A stretch of 64,000 nucleotides of DNA from the NCBI GenBank assembly GCA_024180945.1, contig JAKSGN010000013.1:558001-622000 (forward strand). The letters are read 5' to 3'. The notes beneath the pieces were generated by a model. It did no database searches, was not told the origin of the DNA, and saw only the letters and a program-made list of their open reading frames with translations. The DNA is from Macrophomina tecta. Lineage: Eukaryota; Ascomycota; Dothideomycetes; Botryosphaeriales; Botryosphaeriaceae. The number at the start of each line of letters is the position of its first letter. Position 1 is the stretch's first letter. This document shows positions 23,467 through 35,181 of the stretch, in pieces. The position numbers were made by a program, and so were the translations under genes.

Positions 23467-23758
23467 TACGCCTGCGTTAAGATGCACATGAGTTGGCGTG
23501 GTAGTGATGTGTTTTGTTTGGGAGGGCCGGGAAAGCCTTAAGTTTCCGAGCGGCGCGTAGTCGATGATGTCGGAGGGCGCGAGCGTGACTCCGGAGCACG
23601 TGAATGATTGGGTGCCCGTCGGGGCACCCATCATTATGCTCCAACTTGCAGTGGCACCGCGTAAATCATTAGAACCATTTTCATTGATATTCGCCATCGT
23701 GCTATAGTCAGGATCGCGTCTATAACAAACCCCAGCATCTCCCAAGAGGACCGCCCCT

Positions 23759-24633
23759 CTATGTGTCAACCTCCATTCCCTCCGCACCGCCTTCCCTATT
23801 CTCGAAAGTCGTTTCCAACCAGTTGGTAATGGAGGTACCCTCGTACAGCTTGAAGTTTTCACCCACACCAGCAACACCTATGCTCGTGTTGTCAACCGTA
23901 AGCTCCTTGTCCTGGCTCAAGCTCTCCTTCAGAGCACGCAGGGCGTGCTTGATCAGCTCCTCGCGAGACGAGCCCTCGAACTGGTCAAGATTGCGCTCAA
24001 GGTACGTCCGGGCCATCTGGCTGCGCGCGCCAATGCCACACGCCGCCATCTCCTGCGTAACGCCCGACGGCTGGAACTCGAACAGGTGCGGGCCTTTTTG
24101 GTCGACGCCGGCAATCAGCAGGCCCACGCCATAAGGTCTCTTGCCGTAATGCTGGGTATTGGACTGCGCGCGGTCGCCGATGCGCGAAGTGATCTCTGCA
24201 AGCGGGATGGCCCGGTCGTAGGTAAGGCGAGAGGCCAGCGATTGCTGCTTCATGAAGTTGGAGAGGACGCGGGCATCCGAGGCAAGACCGGCGAGAGCGA
24301 CGCCGTAGTGCGAGTCTATCGGGATGATCTTCTTCTGGTATGATGAGAGCTCCTCGGCATTACGCTGCGGACCGGCAGATGTTAGTCGGATCGGTTGATG
24401 GAGCTCGGAATGGACGGCGGAGGTTGGTGCTTGCCTTGATCGCGGCCAGGACGACATGGGTCTTGCTGACGACGCCAACGACGACGGAACCCTGTTTCAC
24501 GGCTTCCTGTGCATACTCGACCTGGAAGATACGGCCTTGGGGCGAGCTGTGAGCTGTCAGCGGTGCTATTGTGGTTGCCGTAGAGCAGAGCGTACAATGT
24601 GACGGAATCGTTGTCGTAGTTGTTGCGGAACAT
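23759..24633 (-). CDS. PRE5: Proteasome subunit alpha type-1 (alpha6, Pre5)
   Basis: Alpha-ring subunit of the 20S proteasome. Exons on the minus strand: 24633-24596, 24546-24435, 24364-23759; 251 residues. The first join restores the alpha-subunit signature [20 protein letters not shown]. The second intron (24434-24365) begins GCAAGC, a GC-AG type intron, preceded by ATCAAG, and joins AAIK to [12 protein letters not shown]. The body carries the PSMA1 pattern [41 protein letters not shown] and [10 protein letters not shown], and it ends in a short acidic tail. The N-terminus [12 protein letters not shown] matches the PSMA1 family, which fixes the start. VPS55 lies divergently upstream, sharing a 361-bp promoter region. 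Confidence 0.95.
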
Positions 24634-24994
24634 GGTGTCGAGCTGCGGATGGGCGTTCGGGCAGGAGGCTGAAGGGAGACGGCCAGATGCAGGCGGATTG
24701 GAGGAGGTTGAGGTGGGATGGGCAGCTGTGGTGTGGAAGCTGCGAGGCAACCTTGTGGCAGACGCGGCGGCAGACCAGAGCTTCAGAGCCGCAGGCTGCG
24801 CTAGTCGTCAGCTCGCCAGCGCCTACGACACCAACCTCCAGACCCGCCCGGCAACAACGCCTGTCCACACTCCGCAAGCACAACCCATCCCGCGCCTGAA
24901 GACTGCGCTCTCGTCGTCTGCCCACCTTTCACTTATCCGTGCCGTCCAAACCGCCACCACGTCTTCGCCGACCCGTCCCGAGGAGAGGTCAACC
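24634..24994. promoter_or_regulatory. Divergent promoter region of PRE5 and VPS55
   Basis: 361 bp between divergent starts. I looked for the yeast proteasome element GGTGGCAAA and did not see an exact copy. No gene here. Confidence 0.4.
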
Positions 24995-25532
24995 ATGGCT
25001 GGCCTCAAGACTATCATCGCACTCTCTTTCGTACGCACCGATCCCGCGTTCCTGCATGATCCATTCCGAAACTTCCATCGCTGACCGCACCCCTGCATTA
25101 CAGGTTCTGGCCATCGGCTTCCTCCTCGTCATTCTCTCATGCGCGCTATGGCATAACTACTTCCCGCTGCTGGTCGTCGCGACCTACGTTATCGCGCCGC
25201 TGCCCAATTGGATATGCGGCCGTGCCGCCAACCCGGATGATTTCATGGAGAGCTCCAGCAGCGCCGTCATCGACTTTGGCCGCTTCTTGACCGGCTTCTT
25301 GGTCGTGATGGGAATCGGTACGAAACCTGTCCCATGCGCTTGCCCCGCCAACAAACTTGCGCCAAGTTACCTGGGCTAACAAACCGACTTCTATCTAGCC
25401 CTGCCCGCTCTTCTCGCCCACTGCGCTCTTATCTCGACGTCTGCTATGGTTATGTCTATCATCGGAGGTCTTCTCATCTACGGCACAATTATAAGTTTCA
25501 CCATGTTTTTCCAGGAAGACGAGGAGTTCTAA
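24995..25532 (+). CDS. VPS55: Vacuolar protein sorting protein Vps55 (LEPROT family)
   Basis: Small four-helix membrane protein of late endosomes that works with Vps68 in endosome-to-vacuole transport; related to human LEPROT/OB-RGRP. Exons 24995-25030, 25104-25317, 25399-25532; introns 73 and 81 bp; 127 residues, usual size. Membrane segments visible: about residues 3-30 (IIALSFVLAIGFLLVILSCA), 33-50, 75-100 (FLTGFLVVMGIALPALLAHC) and 101-120. The family motifs PLPNWICGR and the acidic C-terminus FFQEDEEF are present. The first exon encodes only 12 residues. The next gene downstream, convergent, is its known partner VPS68. Confidence 0.95.
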
Positions 25533-26202
25533 ATGGGTTTTGACGGGGTTACGGTCGAGCCTGTTTCTATTCCCGTTTCTTTGCCGTTGGTTCCCGGGAT
25601 CTGTATATTAGATTCTAGCGCTGGAGGCGCGGCGTATTCAATTGGTCTTTTGTTTTCACAGCATGGTTGAGGAAGGTAAAATCGGAGCAATGAATATTTT
25701 GGGTTTGAAGTATACTATATGACAATTCCATTTTCACACAGGTGTAGTGTCCTCAGCCTTCAGGAAGAGCTGTAGTGAATGGAGTGTCTTTAGAACGCCA
25801 TTTCTGCTGCCTACAATCTGTACGACCTGACGTCACGCGACCGTGCATGAGAGGCTTGCAATTCTTTCAGGGCAATTTATGCTCGGTCGGAATGGCATAT
25901 ACCACGGGAAATGGAAGTAGGAGTCCGGATATAAATGCACAGAAGTCTTCGAGACACTTGTATCCAAACGACTGCTTCAACGCAACACAGGGTGTGGCCA
26001 ACATTCCGGCCCTGCCACCACAGCTGGCGAAGCTCAATCACGACGCAAAGGCTTCTGATCTGGGGGACTCTACAGCAAGGTTTCGGAGTACTTTATTTCC
26101 ATACAGCGCTTATCATACAAGACTTCGTGTGAGCCACCGCGCCAAATTTCTACTCCAACCCAAGAACTCCATTCGCTTAAACAAAAAAAGAAAAAGAACA
26201 TT
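25533..26202. other. Tail-to-tail intergenic region VPS55 / VPS68
   Basis: 670 bp between the stop codons of the two partner genes. A 143-codon ORF (25775-26206) overlaps the VPS68 3' exon and has no motif; treated as chance. Confidence 0.45.
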
Positions 26203-26828
26203 TTAGAGAGCCAGATTGTACGTATACTCGTCCTCCATGTTCTGCACGACCCAGAGAATAGCAGAACTATATTCGTTAGCAGACTTTCCGAGCCGATCAT
26301 GGTTTCACAACTTACCTGACCATGACCAACGCGTTTGCCACGACGTTAGAAACTCCGAACCAAAGGGTGGGGAAGGTGTAGTTCGGGACCACGTATTTGA
26401 GCACCATAACCGTGACGCTGCCAGCCAAGCCTCCAGCCATCAGAGCAAACCCGAGGAACAGAACAAGTTTAGCCTTCCACGCAACACCATTGCCGGAATA
26501 ACTGAAGCTGTCAGCACTCAAGCGGGACTTGTCAATGCTGTTAATGACGAGCATGCCAAGGGCGGAGCAGATGGAAGGGATCCAGTCGACGAATGTGATG
26601 TGGACGTCAGAGCCGTTCTTAGCGGACTTGGAGTAGGCAGCCGCATCGATGAAGAAGAAGAAACCGAGGGAGAACTAAGCAGTCAGTCAGCTATTGATTA
26701 ATAGAATACAAGATCCCACAGAGGCTACTGCATACCAGCGCGCCGGCCGCGTACACACCCGCAGTCCGCGTGTTGGCGCTGTTCAGCCATTGGGGCTTGG
26801 GGAAGCGGAACAGCCTGTGGCTTGACAT
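26203..26828 (-). CDS. VPS68: Vacuolar protein sorting protein Vps68 (TMEM50/UPF0220 family)
   Basis: Four-span membrane protein that forms a complex with Vps55 at late endosomes. Exons on the minus strand: 26828-26736, 26674-26316, 26266-26203; introns 61 and 49 bp; 171 residues. The start MSSHRLFRFPKPQW and NSANTRTAGVYAAGALFSLG are typical. Further segments: FFFFIDAAAYSKSAK, ITFVDWIPSICSALGMLVINSIDK, KLVLFLGFALMAGGLAGSV and FPTLWFGVSNVVANALVMV. The last exon supplies SSAILWVVQNMEDEYTYNL, the conserved family end, which confirms the splice at 26316/26266. Convergent with VPS55 and divergent from LOC1 (263 bp apart). Confidence 0.95.
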
Positions 26829-27091
26829 GATCTTGTCGTGGACTGATAAGCAATATGTGACGATTTTTGGGGTGCTTCTCAGCGTATCTACGATGGGAGC
26901 GTTGGGCGCAGGCGGAGTTGATGATGACGGTCTTTGGTGGTGGGCGCTTGCTGTCGCGGCCTGGGCCGGGCAAGCTTCAGCTGCGGTCAGAGCGCGCGCC
27001 AAGCCTAGACCCTAGCAATCGCCGCTAGCTCCGCGTGCCCTCTCTTCGAGACTTTTTCCCTTACCGCCTCCCCCGGTCGCAACTCGTCGCT

Positions 27092-28121
27092 ATGGCTCCC
27101 ATCAAGTCGCAAAAGCCCAAGTCGGGCTCCTCCAGCGCGAGCAACAAGAGCACAAAGCCCTCCAAGCATTCGAAGGCCAATACACACACCTCCGTTGGCA
27201 CCGCGAAAAAAGATGCGCACAAAAAGAAGCGGACGTACACCGAGGAGGAGCTGGGAATCCCGAAGCTGAACATGATCACCCCGGTCGGCGTCCAGAAACC
27301 CAAAGGCAAGAAGAAGGGCAAGGTTTTCGTGGACGACCAGGTACGCGTGCTACTTCTTCCCAGTGCGCCGCCTGTTCCTTGAGCAAAGAGCGAGCGCCAA
27401 CCGGCTACATCACTTCAGATTGCGGCAAGAACCATACAGACTGTCGTCGATGGAGGTCACTCGCCCGAGGATTCAGCCCAGCCCTTGATACTAGTCTTCG
27501 TCTTTTCCGGCTTTTCGCCCGAATTTCGCGAGTTTATCCTCTGCTGTTTCAGGCTGTTGATGGTAAGCCGGTTGGCTTGTGCGAGCTTGCCCAAGGAATC
27601 CGGCTGCGCTGCGCTAGCGCAACACGACTGACCCTTGCATAGGAGAGTATGATGACCATCCTCGCCATGGTAAACGCCGAGAAGGAGGGCCAAATCGAGT
27701 CCAAGATGATGAAGGCTAGGCAAATGGAGGAGATACGCGAGGCAAGGAAGAAGGAAGCGGAGGCTCGTCAAGAGGTGAAACGCTCGAAACTTGTGAGTGC
27801 CCACTCAATGGCGTTGGAGCAGCTCGCATCACGCGTCGGAAGTTGAAGCAGTCATCCAAAGGCAAATTCCACCAGCCTGTCTGTACTAGCACGCCCGGAA
27901 AAATGCTTCAACTCCGTACGCAGATATTGGCTTCTTCTATACTTAAAGGCCATCCCCAGATTGATCACTTCATCCTGCTAATTGCAATGCAGGAGGAGAC
28001 GAAGGAATCCCTGAAGAAAAAGAAGCGCACGCACAAGCCGGACTCTGCACCGGAGAAGAAAGAAGAGTCTACGTCTACAAAGTCTGCTAAGCCGAAGAAG
28101 AAGAGGGTATCTTTCGGCTGA
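27092..28121 (+). CDS. LOC1: 60S ribosome assembly/export protein Loc1
   Basis: Nucleolar RNA-binding factor needed for 60S subunit maturation and, in yeast, for localisation of ASH1 mRNA. Exons 27092-27340, 27643-27792, 27993-28121; unusually long introns here (302 and 200 bp); 175 residues. Very Lys/Ser-rich. Family blocks: [35 protein letters not shown] joining [20 protein letters not shown], an alpha-helical [20 protein letters not shown] region, and the terminal [12 protein letters not shown]. Both phase-0 joins give uninterrupted similarity to fungal Loc1 as I remember it. No intron-encoded snoRNA was recognised in the long introns, though I could not search for one. Confidence 0.93.
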
Positions 28122-28269
28122 GCTTTGGTCTATTCTAATCTATGATTCCCTGCCTGCAAATGTTCAAAAGCAGATAGTGAGTTCCCTCTTGAAAGTGCGA
28201 CCCCATGATCCGCGAATTAAGCCTTGCAAGCTTGCAGTACATTCCTACAATATCGCAACCCGTGCCTAT

Positions 28270-29886
28270 CTACTCGGCATGGTCTTTCGGGATGTGCAAC
28301 TTGCGGCGCATTGGTTCGAAAACAAATGCCCTGTCTCTGCGCTCGGCGACACCGTTGGCATTCCGGGTGTTGGCCTTTTCTGTGGCATCGAAGTCCGCAT
28401 CATCGGCCATCTTTTTCAGAAACGCAACAGCCTACGGGAGTCAGCTTCGAACCACGAGTAGCAGTCTTTCTGGGGGATTTACCGCCTTTGCGAACCAGCG
28501 GTCGCCGTTGCTCTGGAACCAACTGAGGTGACCGCCCAGCGATGTAGAACACAACACAGCGTATGGGTTCTGCTTGAATTCATCGAACGGGATTGCCTCT
28601 TTCACGGATATCTATTGGTGCATCAGTATATCGGCAGCTGCTAGGCTTGGTAAGGGTGCTTACTGGGTCGTCTTCGGCGTTGATAGCGAGGAAGGGAATT
28701 TTGATGGCAAGCATGGAGTCGCACGATGACGCATCGCGGTAATACGCATTCTCTGTGGGATATCCCCAGCTTCCGCACTGCACGGCTCTTCGCAGAATCA
28801 GTCAGCGAACCGCATGCAAAAAGGTATAAGAAGCTTACCTGTCGAATTCATAGAGGTAGATGCATCTCTTGACTTCTTCCTCGTCAATGTTCGGATTCTT
28901 TGCGATCGCCTCAGCATGCCTCCCTGCATGTCAGCATCATCAACTCGTATTCTTGACAGACTGAGCGCATACCTCTCGAAGAGTCTTCTCATGCTGTTTC
29001 CCATGGCCCTCTGGTACACATGCAGTCCTAGAAAAGAGTTTTTTAGAGCTTGTGAAGATACGTCCAGGTTCCATGGATTTGAGCAGACGACGGCCGCCTT
29101 GAACTGACAGTTTTCACCCTCCTCGCCAATGTACTATGAAATGTGTCAGTCATATTTTGTGTGTATTTGAGAAGTACTGACATTCGTAATGATATTGGCG
29201 CCGAGTGAGAAGCCTATACCGAAAAGAGGCCTGTTGGGAAACTTCTCTCTGAGCCAACTCACAACCTGTCTCACATCCCAAGTGGCACGGGCGTTGTATA
29301 GGACGTTGGAAGTAATCTTGCTCATGGCGCAACCTCTAGAGTTCACCACGCAAGCCTCCCAGCCTCCTTCCTCGGTGGTCATAGGAGCAAGGACATGACG
29401 CAAATAGATTTCATTGCTGCCACCGGCTAAGCCATGAAGAGTCACAAGCATGGGCTTGCTGTCGTCGGAACCAATCTCCCCAAACTGCTGCTCGGTAAAG
29501 TAAGTGGTCCTGGGAGGCAAAGTAGGGTCGACCTCGTCAGAGGTAATGCGGTGAACAAAGTCTACAGCAAAACTACCCGGAACAGCCGGATTGTTGGAAG
29601 TAAAGATCTTTCGCTTGTAGACGACAGGGATATCGACGCCTTTCACCACTGTAGCAACCTCTAGTAAGCCGTCATAGCGCACAGGGCAATGGAGTCCCTA
29701 ACCTGTGTATGCAGTTTGCAGGTGGCCGTTGAACAGTAACGGATTGAGATGGCAGGGAGGTGTCACATCCTTGACCAAGTCTGGCAGCGGGATGGATTGG
29801 CCGGACTTGGTAACAATCGTCACCGGTGTCGCGCAGTTGGTGAAGGAGACTCTGGCACGTCCCAGGATCCAGGAGAGGTCTACCAT
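28270..29886 (-). CDS. Alpha/beta hydrolase, ABHD1/3 (Eht1/Eeb1, YheT-like) family
   Basis: Serine hydrolase related to yeast Eht1/Eeb1/Ymr210w, which act as medium-chain acyl esterases or ester synthases, and to human ABHD3. Seven exons on the minus strand: 29886-29703, 29660-29182, 29133-28973, 28919-28839, 28787-28664, 28611-28483, 28431-28270; introns 42-53 bp; 439 residues. Motifs: HLQTAYTE near residues 57-64; LVTLHGLAGGS (oxyanion region); the nucleophile elbow GIGFSLGAN with catalytic Ser; NAEDDP holding the likely acid Asp; LGGHLSWF holding the catalytic His. C-terminal FEPMRRKLHI is family-like. Two acceptors are chosen over nearby AGs because only they keep the frame (28919, 28787). 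Substrate is unknown. The first intron is only 42 bp, at the short end for this window. Confidence 0.9.
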
Positions 29887-30328
29887 GGCTGCTGATTGGC
29901 TTAAGATGAATTTCCGGGTTGAGAAACACGGGAAGCGGGTGAGTTAAAACGAGGGTCGGGTGCGAAGGACACAGAACCAACAGCACATAGAAGTGGCGAC
30001 GGCCAGGACACGCAATAAGTCTTTCCACGTCGCGCAGATCCGGGCGGCCCATCGAAAAAGGCCGCCGCTGCTGCGCTCCGGTGCTCTTCTGGCCATTTCT
30101 TTAAGCCCGCATCGGCCGTACCGCGAGCCTCGGTCCATGATGCATAGGCGCGCGTCTGGCCAGCCAGTCAGAGCATCCGGTGCGCCAAATGAATAGCTGC
30201 GGCGGATTCCACGCCAAGGCCATGCACCTCTCCCGCGGTCGTTGCGCTCCTCCGACCCGCATCCTACACACTCCGCGTCACTCCCGCAATGAAGAGGCCC
30301 ATATAGCGCGTTGTCGCCTCTGCCCGGC
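29887..30328. promoter_or_regulatory. Divergent promoter region of the ABHD hydrolase and MAU2
   Basis: 442 bp between divergent starts; GC-rich, with no gene supported. Confidence 0.4.
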
Positions 30329-32820
30329 ATGCATTACTACCACCAGCCCCAGCAGCCCCAGCCTGGCGGCTATGGGCCTCCAAGGCCTCCCCCGCATGGC
30401 TACCCGCCGCAGCAGCAGCCTGGAGGATATCCGCAGATGCATAGCTCCTCTGCGCCCGCACCTGTCGCCGGCTCACCAGGCGCCTACCTCGCTGCCCAGC
30501 AACAGCATCAGCCGTACAGCCTAGCTGCGCCTGCCCCTCCACAAGCTCCCCATCGTCCAGGCCACCCTGTGGTCATGATTCCGCAACGAGCACCACAGCA
30601 GCACATGATGCACCAACAACAGCAACTCCAGCCATATCCACCGCAGCCACCGCAGTATCCCTCGCAGCATTCCTCCCCGCCCTTCCAGCCACCCCGTCCG
30701 CAGCCGCCATACCACTCGCGCCCAGCCTCCGTCGCCGTTCCTCAGTCCGGGTCACCACCTCGGCAGCCCACTGTCCAAGTTCAGATTCCGCGCCCGGGCC
30801 CGTCGTCGCCCGCTCCGATTGATAAAGAGCAGCTCTTGCTCTCACTCGCGGATGAATATGTGGCGGCTGCTCATGCTGTGGGTTCTAGCGTGGCTCTTTC
30901 GCGCCGGCAATCGGACGAGAACAAGTATTACAAGCTGATGTCGACCGCTCTCGGCTGCATGGAGGCTGCCCTCAAAAACAGCCGCATGCACCCCCGCCTC
31001 GAGGCTGCGCTGATCTTGAGGTATGCATCACTGTTGCATGAGGAGACGGAAAATACTGTTGAGGAGGAGGAAATTCTAAGCAAAGGCATCACCCTGTGCG
31101 AGAGGCATCGCATGCTCGACTTGAAGTACACAATGCAACATCTGCTCGCCCAGTCGCTATTCAAGTCCAGTCATGCAGCTGCGCTGAAGTCGATTGACGG
31201 TGTTATTCATTACGCGGAAATGTGAGACAGCGTATCGCTACCGTCCACGAGTACCGCTAATTGTTCTTCTAGGTATCAACACATTCCGTGGATATACGCT
31301 TTTCGCTTCCTTCGGGCCTCATTGTGTATGCAATCAGACTCCCATTCAGAGCTGACCTCAGCTATGCACACGCTCCACGAAGTCTCCTCCCTGTCAGAGA
31401 GACTGGGCGACAGTGCCATTTACGTCGCCAGCACCACAATCATGGCTATGGTTCACTTGCGCCTCATGAATCCCGATAGCGTAGAACAAGCTCAACGTGC
31501 AATAGCGTCTGCCCGTAGCCTGCAGCTTCAGCTGACCATGGATGAACTGGGCCAAATCATAACTTTGCTGGATATCATCGATCTTGCATGCAATCTGCAA
31601 AGCTACCGGCCCAACCAGGCCGTCGCCAAAGTACGAGATTTGCAAGTCGTCATGGACAGTGCCGTGCATGGAGATGACCAGACCGGAGATGATGGCACTT
31701 TCTCCATCCTGATTCATCGGAATCCTAATGCTCAGCTTACAGGCATGACGGGTGGTATCTTCCAAAAGAATTCGGATGGAAGAGATCGTTTATCGATATC
31801 GTGGATGAGGCGGCGGGATTTGTGGATGCTCGGATACTACTTGAGTGGCGTGACCGCATTGCTAAAGAATTCCACGGAAGCCAAGGCTGATAGTTATCTC
31901 AAAGAAGGCCTGAAGTTGACGAGAGGTACGTCGTATCGCAAGTAGGATCACAGTTGCCACACCGCTGAGCTAATGCTGTGACAGAAACGCTTACCGTCCC
32001 CGATCGCAATCCTTCCTCGATCAGTGGAGCATCGGCGCGTATGGAGTGGCATCGTGCTCTAGATTGGCATCTCCGTCTTTACCAGTGCTTCATGGCATGC
32101 AACAAGGCGGAATGGAAGGCCGCCAGAGCGCATCTTGCCGCGCTCGATCAAGCCGCTCCCATGATCTCTGAGGACCGCAGGCCGGCGATGACTCGTTTTG
32201 CCATTTATCTGAACGGTGTCATAGAGCAAGGCTGTGGCAACACAGAAACAGCTCTCAGCCACTTCCGCATGCTGTATGTGACGGCTGCAGTACCCAACCA
32301 ACGTACGGTGCAGTCTGATCTGAGCGTGCTGGCTATCATGAACACACTACTGATGATCCGCTCACCCACGCATCCTATGCACTCGGAGGCAGAAGGCTTG
32401 TTGCAGAGGATCGAACAGTATTGTCAGTCACACCCGAACCAATCGATGGTGTCGGCGTTCGAACTCCTGAAGGCAACGACGAGGGGCAAGGATTCGTCAA
32501 TCATCAAGATGAAGCAGTGTATCCAGAAGGCCCTTCATGCGGCAAAGGCCGTGACGAACAATCAGCTCCTCTGCATCTGCATGAACTACATGACGGCAGC
32601 CTTCTTCACCAACATCATCGGAGAGCAGACGGAGAAGAGCGCGAGGGCAGGAAAAGTATTGGCCCGAAGAGCAGGCGATAAGCTATGGCAGTGTGTAGCC
32701 GACCACATGTTGGCGGACACGTACGAGAAGAGAGGCGATGCACAACAAGCTGCATCAGCGCGTGCGGAGGCGCAGGCTTTCATGCCTTATTTGCCTGCCC
32801 CATTGAGGGAGCCGCGGTAA
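30329..32820 (+). CDS. MAU2: Cohesin loading factor Mau2/Scc4
   Basis: Partner of Scc2/NIPBL in loading cohesin onto chromatin. Exons 30329-31221, 31273-31925, 31985-32820; introns 51 and 59 bp; 793 residues. Residues 1-165 are Pro/Gln-rich and disordered, consistent with a flexible lead. From about 170 on, helical TPR-like repeats follow: LLSLADEYVAAAHAVG, RLEAALILRYASLLHEETENT, ILSKGITLCERHRM, DLKYTMQHLLAQSLFKSS, and YQHIPWIYAFRFLRASL just after intron 1. The late block YLNGVIEQGCGNTETALSHF and ARAGKVLARRAGDKLWQCVA fit the Mau2 family. The first ATG in the frame (MHYYHQPQQPQPGGYG) is taken as start. Confidence 0.92.
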
Positions 32821-33374
32821 CTTGACGTGGGTGTATGAGGTTCGCACGTGCATGGATGGCGTTTCAACGGGGTTTTTGGGTTGCTATCTGCTGCTATCAT
32901 GGCAGGCGTTGTGGGAGAGAGAAGCACACCGAGTTTTGGGTGTTTGCATCAAAAGTAGTGGGACAACCAATCTTTTTAGGCGCATACAATGGGCAAAGAG
33001 TTATGAAGGCACGAGTTGAACTGCAGGCATGTTTCGGAAGGGCTTGCTAGGTACATGCATGTGGAGTCTCCAGAGCGCGGGCTAACATTTTCCACAGCAT
33101 AATAGAATACAACGCCCACCCGTATAGAGTGGGTCTTTTCCAATTACTCGAGACGCAGAGTGCTAAATACTGGCTTTTGCGGGACGTCTCTGCGTCGGCG
33201 CATACCATATGCAACGCTTTGCGAGGGCGCTAGCTCGCGTTGGACTGTTATTTCCTCCATTGATCTCCCCGGCATTGTGTGCTTGCGTGTCTGTCGTCTT
33301 TCACACCTGTTATTGGGAAGCAAAAGAAGCCATCCTTAAGATTCCCATCAGGATGGCATAACACCAAAAAGAAA
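32821..33374. other. MAU2 3' flank
   Basis: About 550 bp of noncoding sequence before the tRNA gene. Nothing else recognised. Confidence 0.4.
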
Positions 33375-33470
33375 CTCCCCCGGACAGGCTTGAACTGTCA
33401 ACCTCCTGATTGCAGTGGGAACGAAATTCCCGTAACAGTCAGACGCGCTAGCCAATTGCGCCACGGAGGA
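33375..33470 (-). tRNA. tRNA-Asn (anticodon GTT) with a 22-nt intron
   Basis: On the minus strand the 96-nt sequence folds into a full cloverleaf: 7-bp acceptor stem (TCCTCCG with CGGGGGA, one G-U), T8-G9, D stem GCGC/GCGC with AATTGGCTA loop, anticodon stem TCTGA/TCAGG, loop CTGTTAA with anticodon GTT (33434-33436), variable AGGTT, T stem GACAG/CTGTC with loop TTCAAGC, and discriminator G at 33375. A 22-nt intron (33411-33432) sits between positions 37 and 38, the canonical place for nuclear tRNA introns. The mature length is 74 nt. Promoter boxes A and B are internal, as usual for Pol III. Confidence 0.95.
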
Positions 33471-35181
33471 GATGCTCGGAACAACTCCTTTGATCACAAC
33501 TCAGAGTTGGAGTGGCTGTTGGTGAAAGAGAGGCTGTTGGGTTAAATTATAATGTGCAAAAGTAAAAAAGCAAAGAAAGTGTAGCGAGGAGTTTGAAGAT
33601 CCAATCATGAAGAGGATCTTGAACAGGGTTTGCGGTGGAGCCAACCGAAAAGCGCTCAGCCGCTCAGCCAGGGTGTCATGGCTCAGAGGGACTGGACCCC
33701 ATCAGCGTAGTAAGGGTCTTCGCACTGGTGGGCGACGTGCTTACCTGTTCTTTCGTTTGTTGGCTGGTTCGCTGGCTAATGTCCGCATAACGTTGGGTAG
33801 GCCTCAGCTCAGAATTTGGGCCGAGCCTGCCACGACACTACCAATCTCACCTTCCTGGCTTTCCTCACTCAAAGAACACAGCTCGCAATCTCACGGCTAA
33901 AAGCTACGCCGTGGCAGCTTGACCACGAGCCATGCTTGGACCGGAACGACCGTTCGCGCGCTGTTCGCTGCGCAAGTCTAGTTTGTGGCCTGCCCAGCAA
34001 CACTGCCCGAATAAGGGCTCAGAGCGGCCTGCACTGCTGCCCGTATGATGCCACTGCGTTCGAGCATTCCTGCACCACTGCTCTCATCAACCGGTGGGAT
34101 GTGCCACAGTATCGGGACGGAAGGCTTCCGCACGCCGACACGGGGCACATTAGTCACATCTAGCCGACCATCATCCGCAAGGCCAGGCGCGCAGTCGCCA
34201 ATAATGGCCCTTCGTCATCACTGATCATCATTGCGATTCGCGAAAACCTCGTAACCTGCGATCCATGCGGCCAAGAGCCCGACTCAGGGTTGGCCCTTTC
34301 GGACCACCACCATCAGAAAGGCAACCCGACGTACCCGCCCTCACCAGCTGCTCTATCCGACAAGACGGCCGCCAGCCATGCTCCACGATAGGAAGCTTAG
34401 ATGGAGGCCAGACCCGATGTCCAGAGCCCCACTGGATATGCATCCAAGCTTCTGTGAGGCAGGCATATGCACCAAAGCCGGACTCCCGGGCAAGCCCTTT
34501 GATGTTCCTGCACGCGTTTAATCAGTCCCCACCTGCCTTCGAAACACGCTCGTTCTGCCCGTTCTCGCTCCCGCTCTCCCACTCCGGGCTTTCCCCAAGA
34601 GTCCCCAGTCCCCAGGACAGCCTGCGTCACAGCTTCCTCTTCCTCCAAATTCTGGCCCTCCTTAATATCACTTCCCCACCCACTTCTCCGCCGCCTGTGC
34701 CCCGTCCCACAAGCCCGATGACTACCCTTTCCACGGCCAAGCTTTCCTGATGAAGCATGTCCCAGCAAGTCTCCTCGCCGCCTGAACCACCTCCTGCCTT
34801 GCCGGTACCTGCGTCGACCGGGATGCTTATTGCTGACTCGCTAATGCCCCCATGCCACACCACTGCCAAGCCCCCGATAATCGGGGCATCTCTGGGCTAG
34901 AGTAATCATGCGGTCCTCGTTGATTGTTACCGCCTTCTGTTTGCCCTATGGGCTGCTTTTTTGAACTTCGGCTGCTTCCGCCTGCTCTCTGCAATACGGG
35001 TGGCCCCGTAGCATGGCTACCGATAGGGAAGCGCTTGGGTGTACTGAGCTCGGCCGTGTCTCCGCAGTCGCCTACTTACTAGCTGTATAAGTACTCCTTA
35101 GGCCAGCTGCTGAGCGCATGTTTCTGACTGCCCTCCGCTTGTCGCTCTTTTGCCGTGCCTCGGTCGTTAATTGCTGCCAAT
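33471..35181. other. Gene-poor stretch upstream of the FMN dehydrogenase
   Basis: 1.7 kb with no supported gene. ORFs such as 34265-34750 are Ser/Pro-rich, without motifs. No repeat boundaries recognised. Confidence 0.45.

Noticed and set aside
25775..26206. 143-codon ORF between VPS55 and VPS68
   Set aside because: Overlaps the VPS68 last exon antisense, no motif, AT-rich tail.
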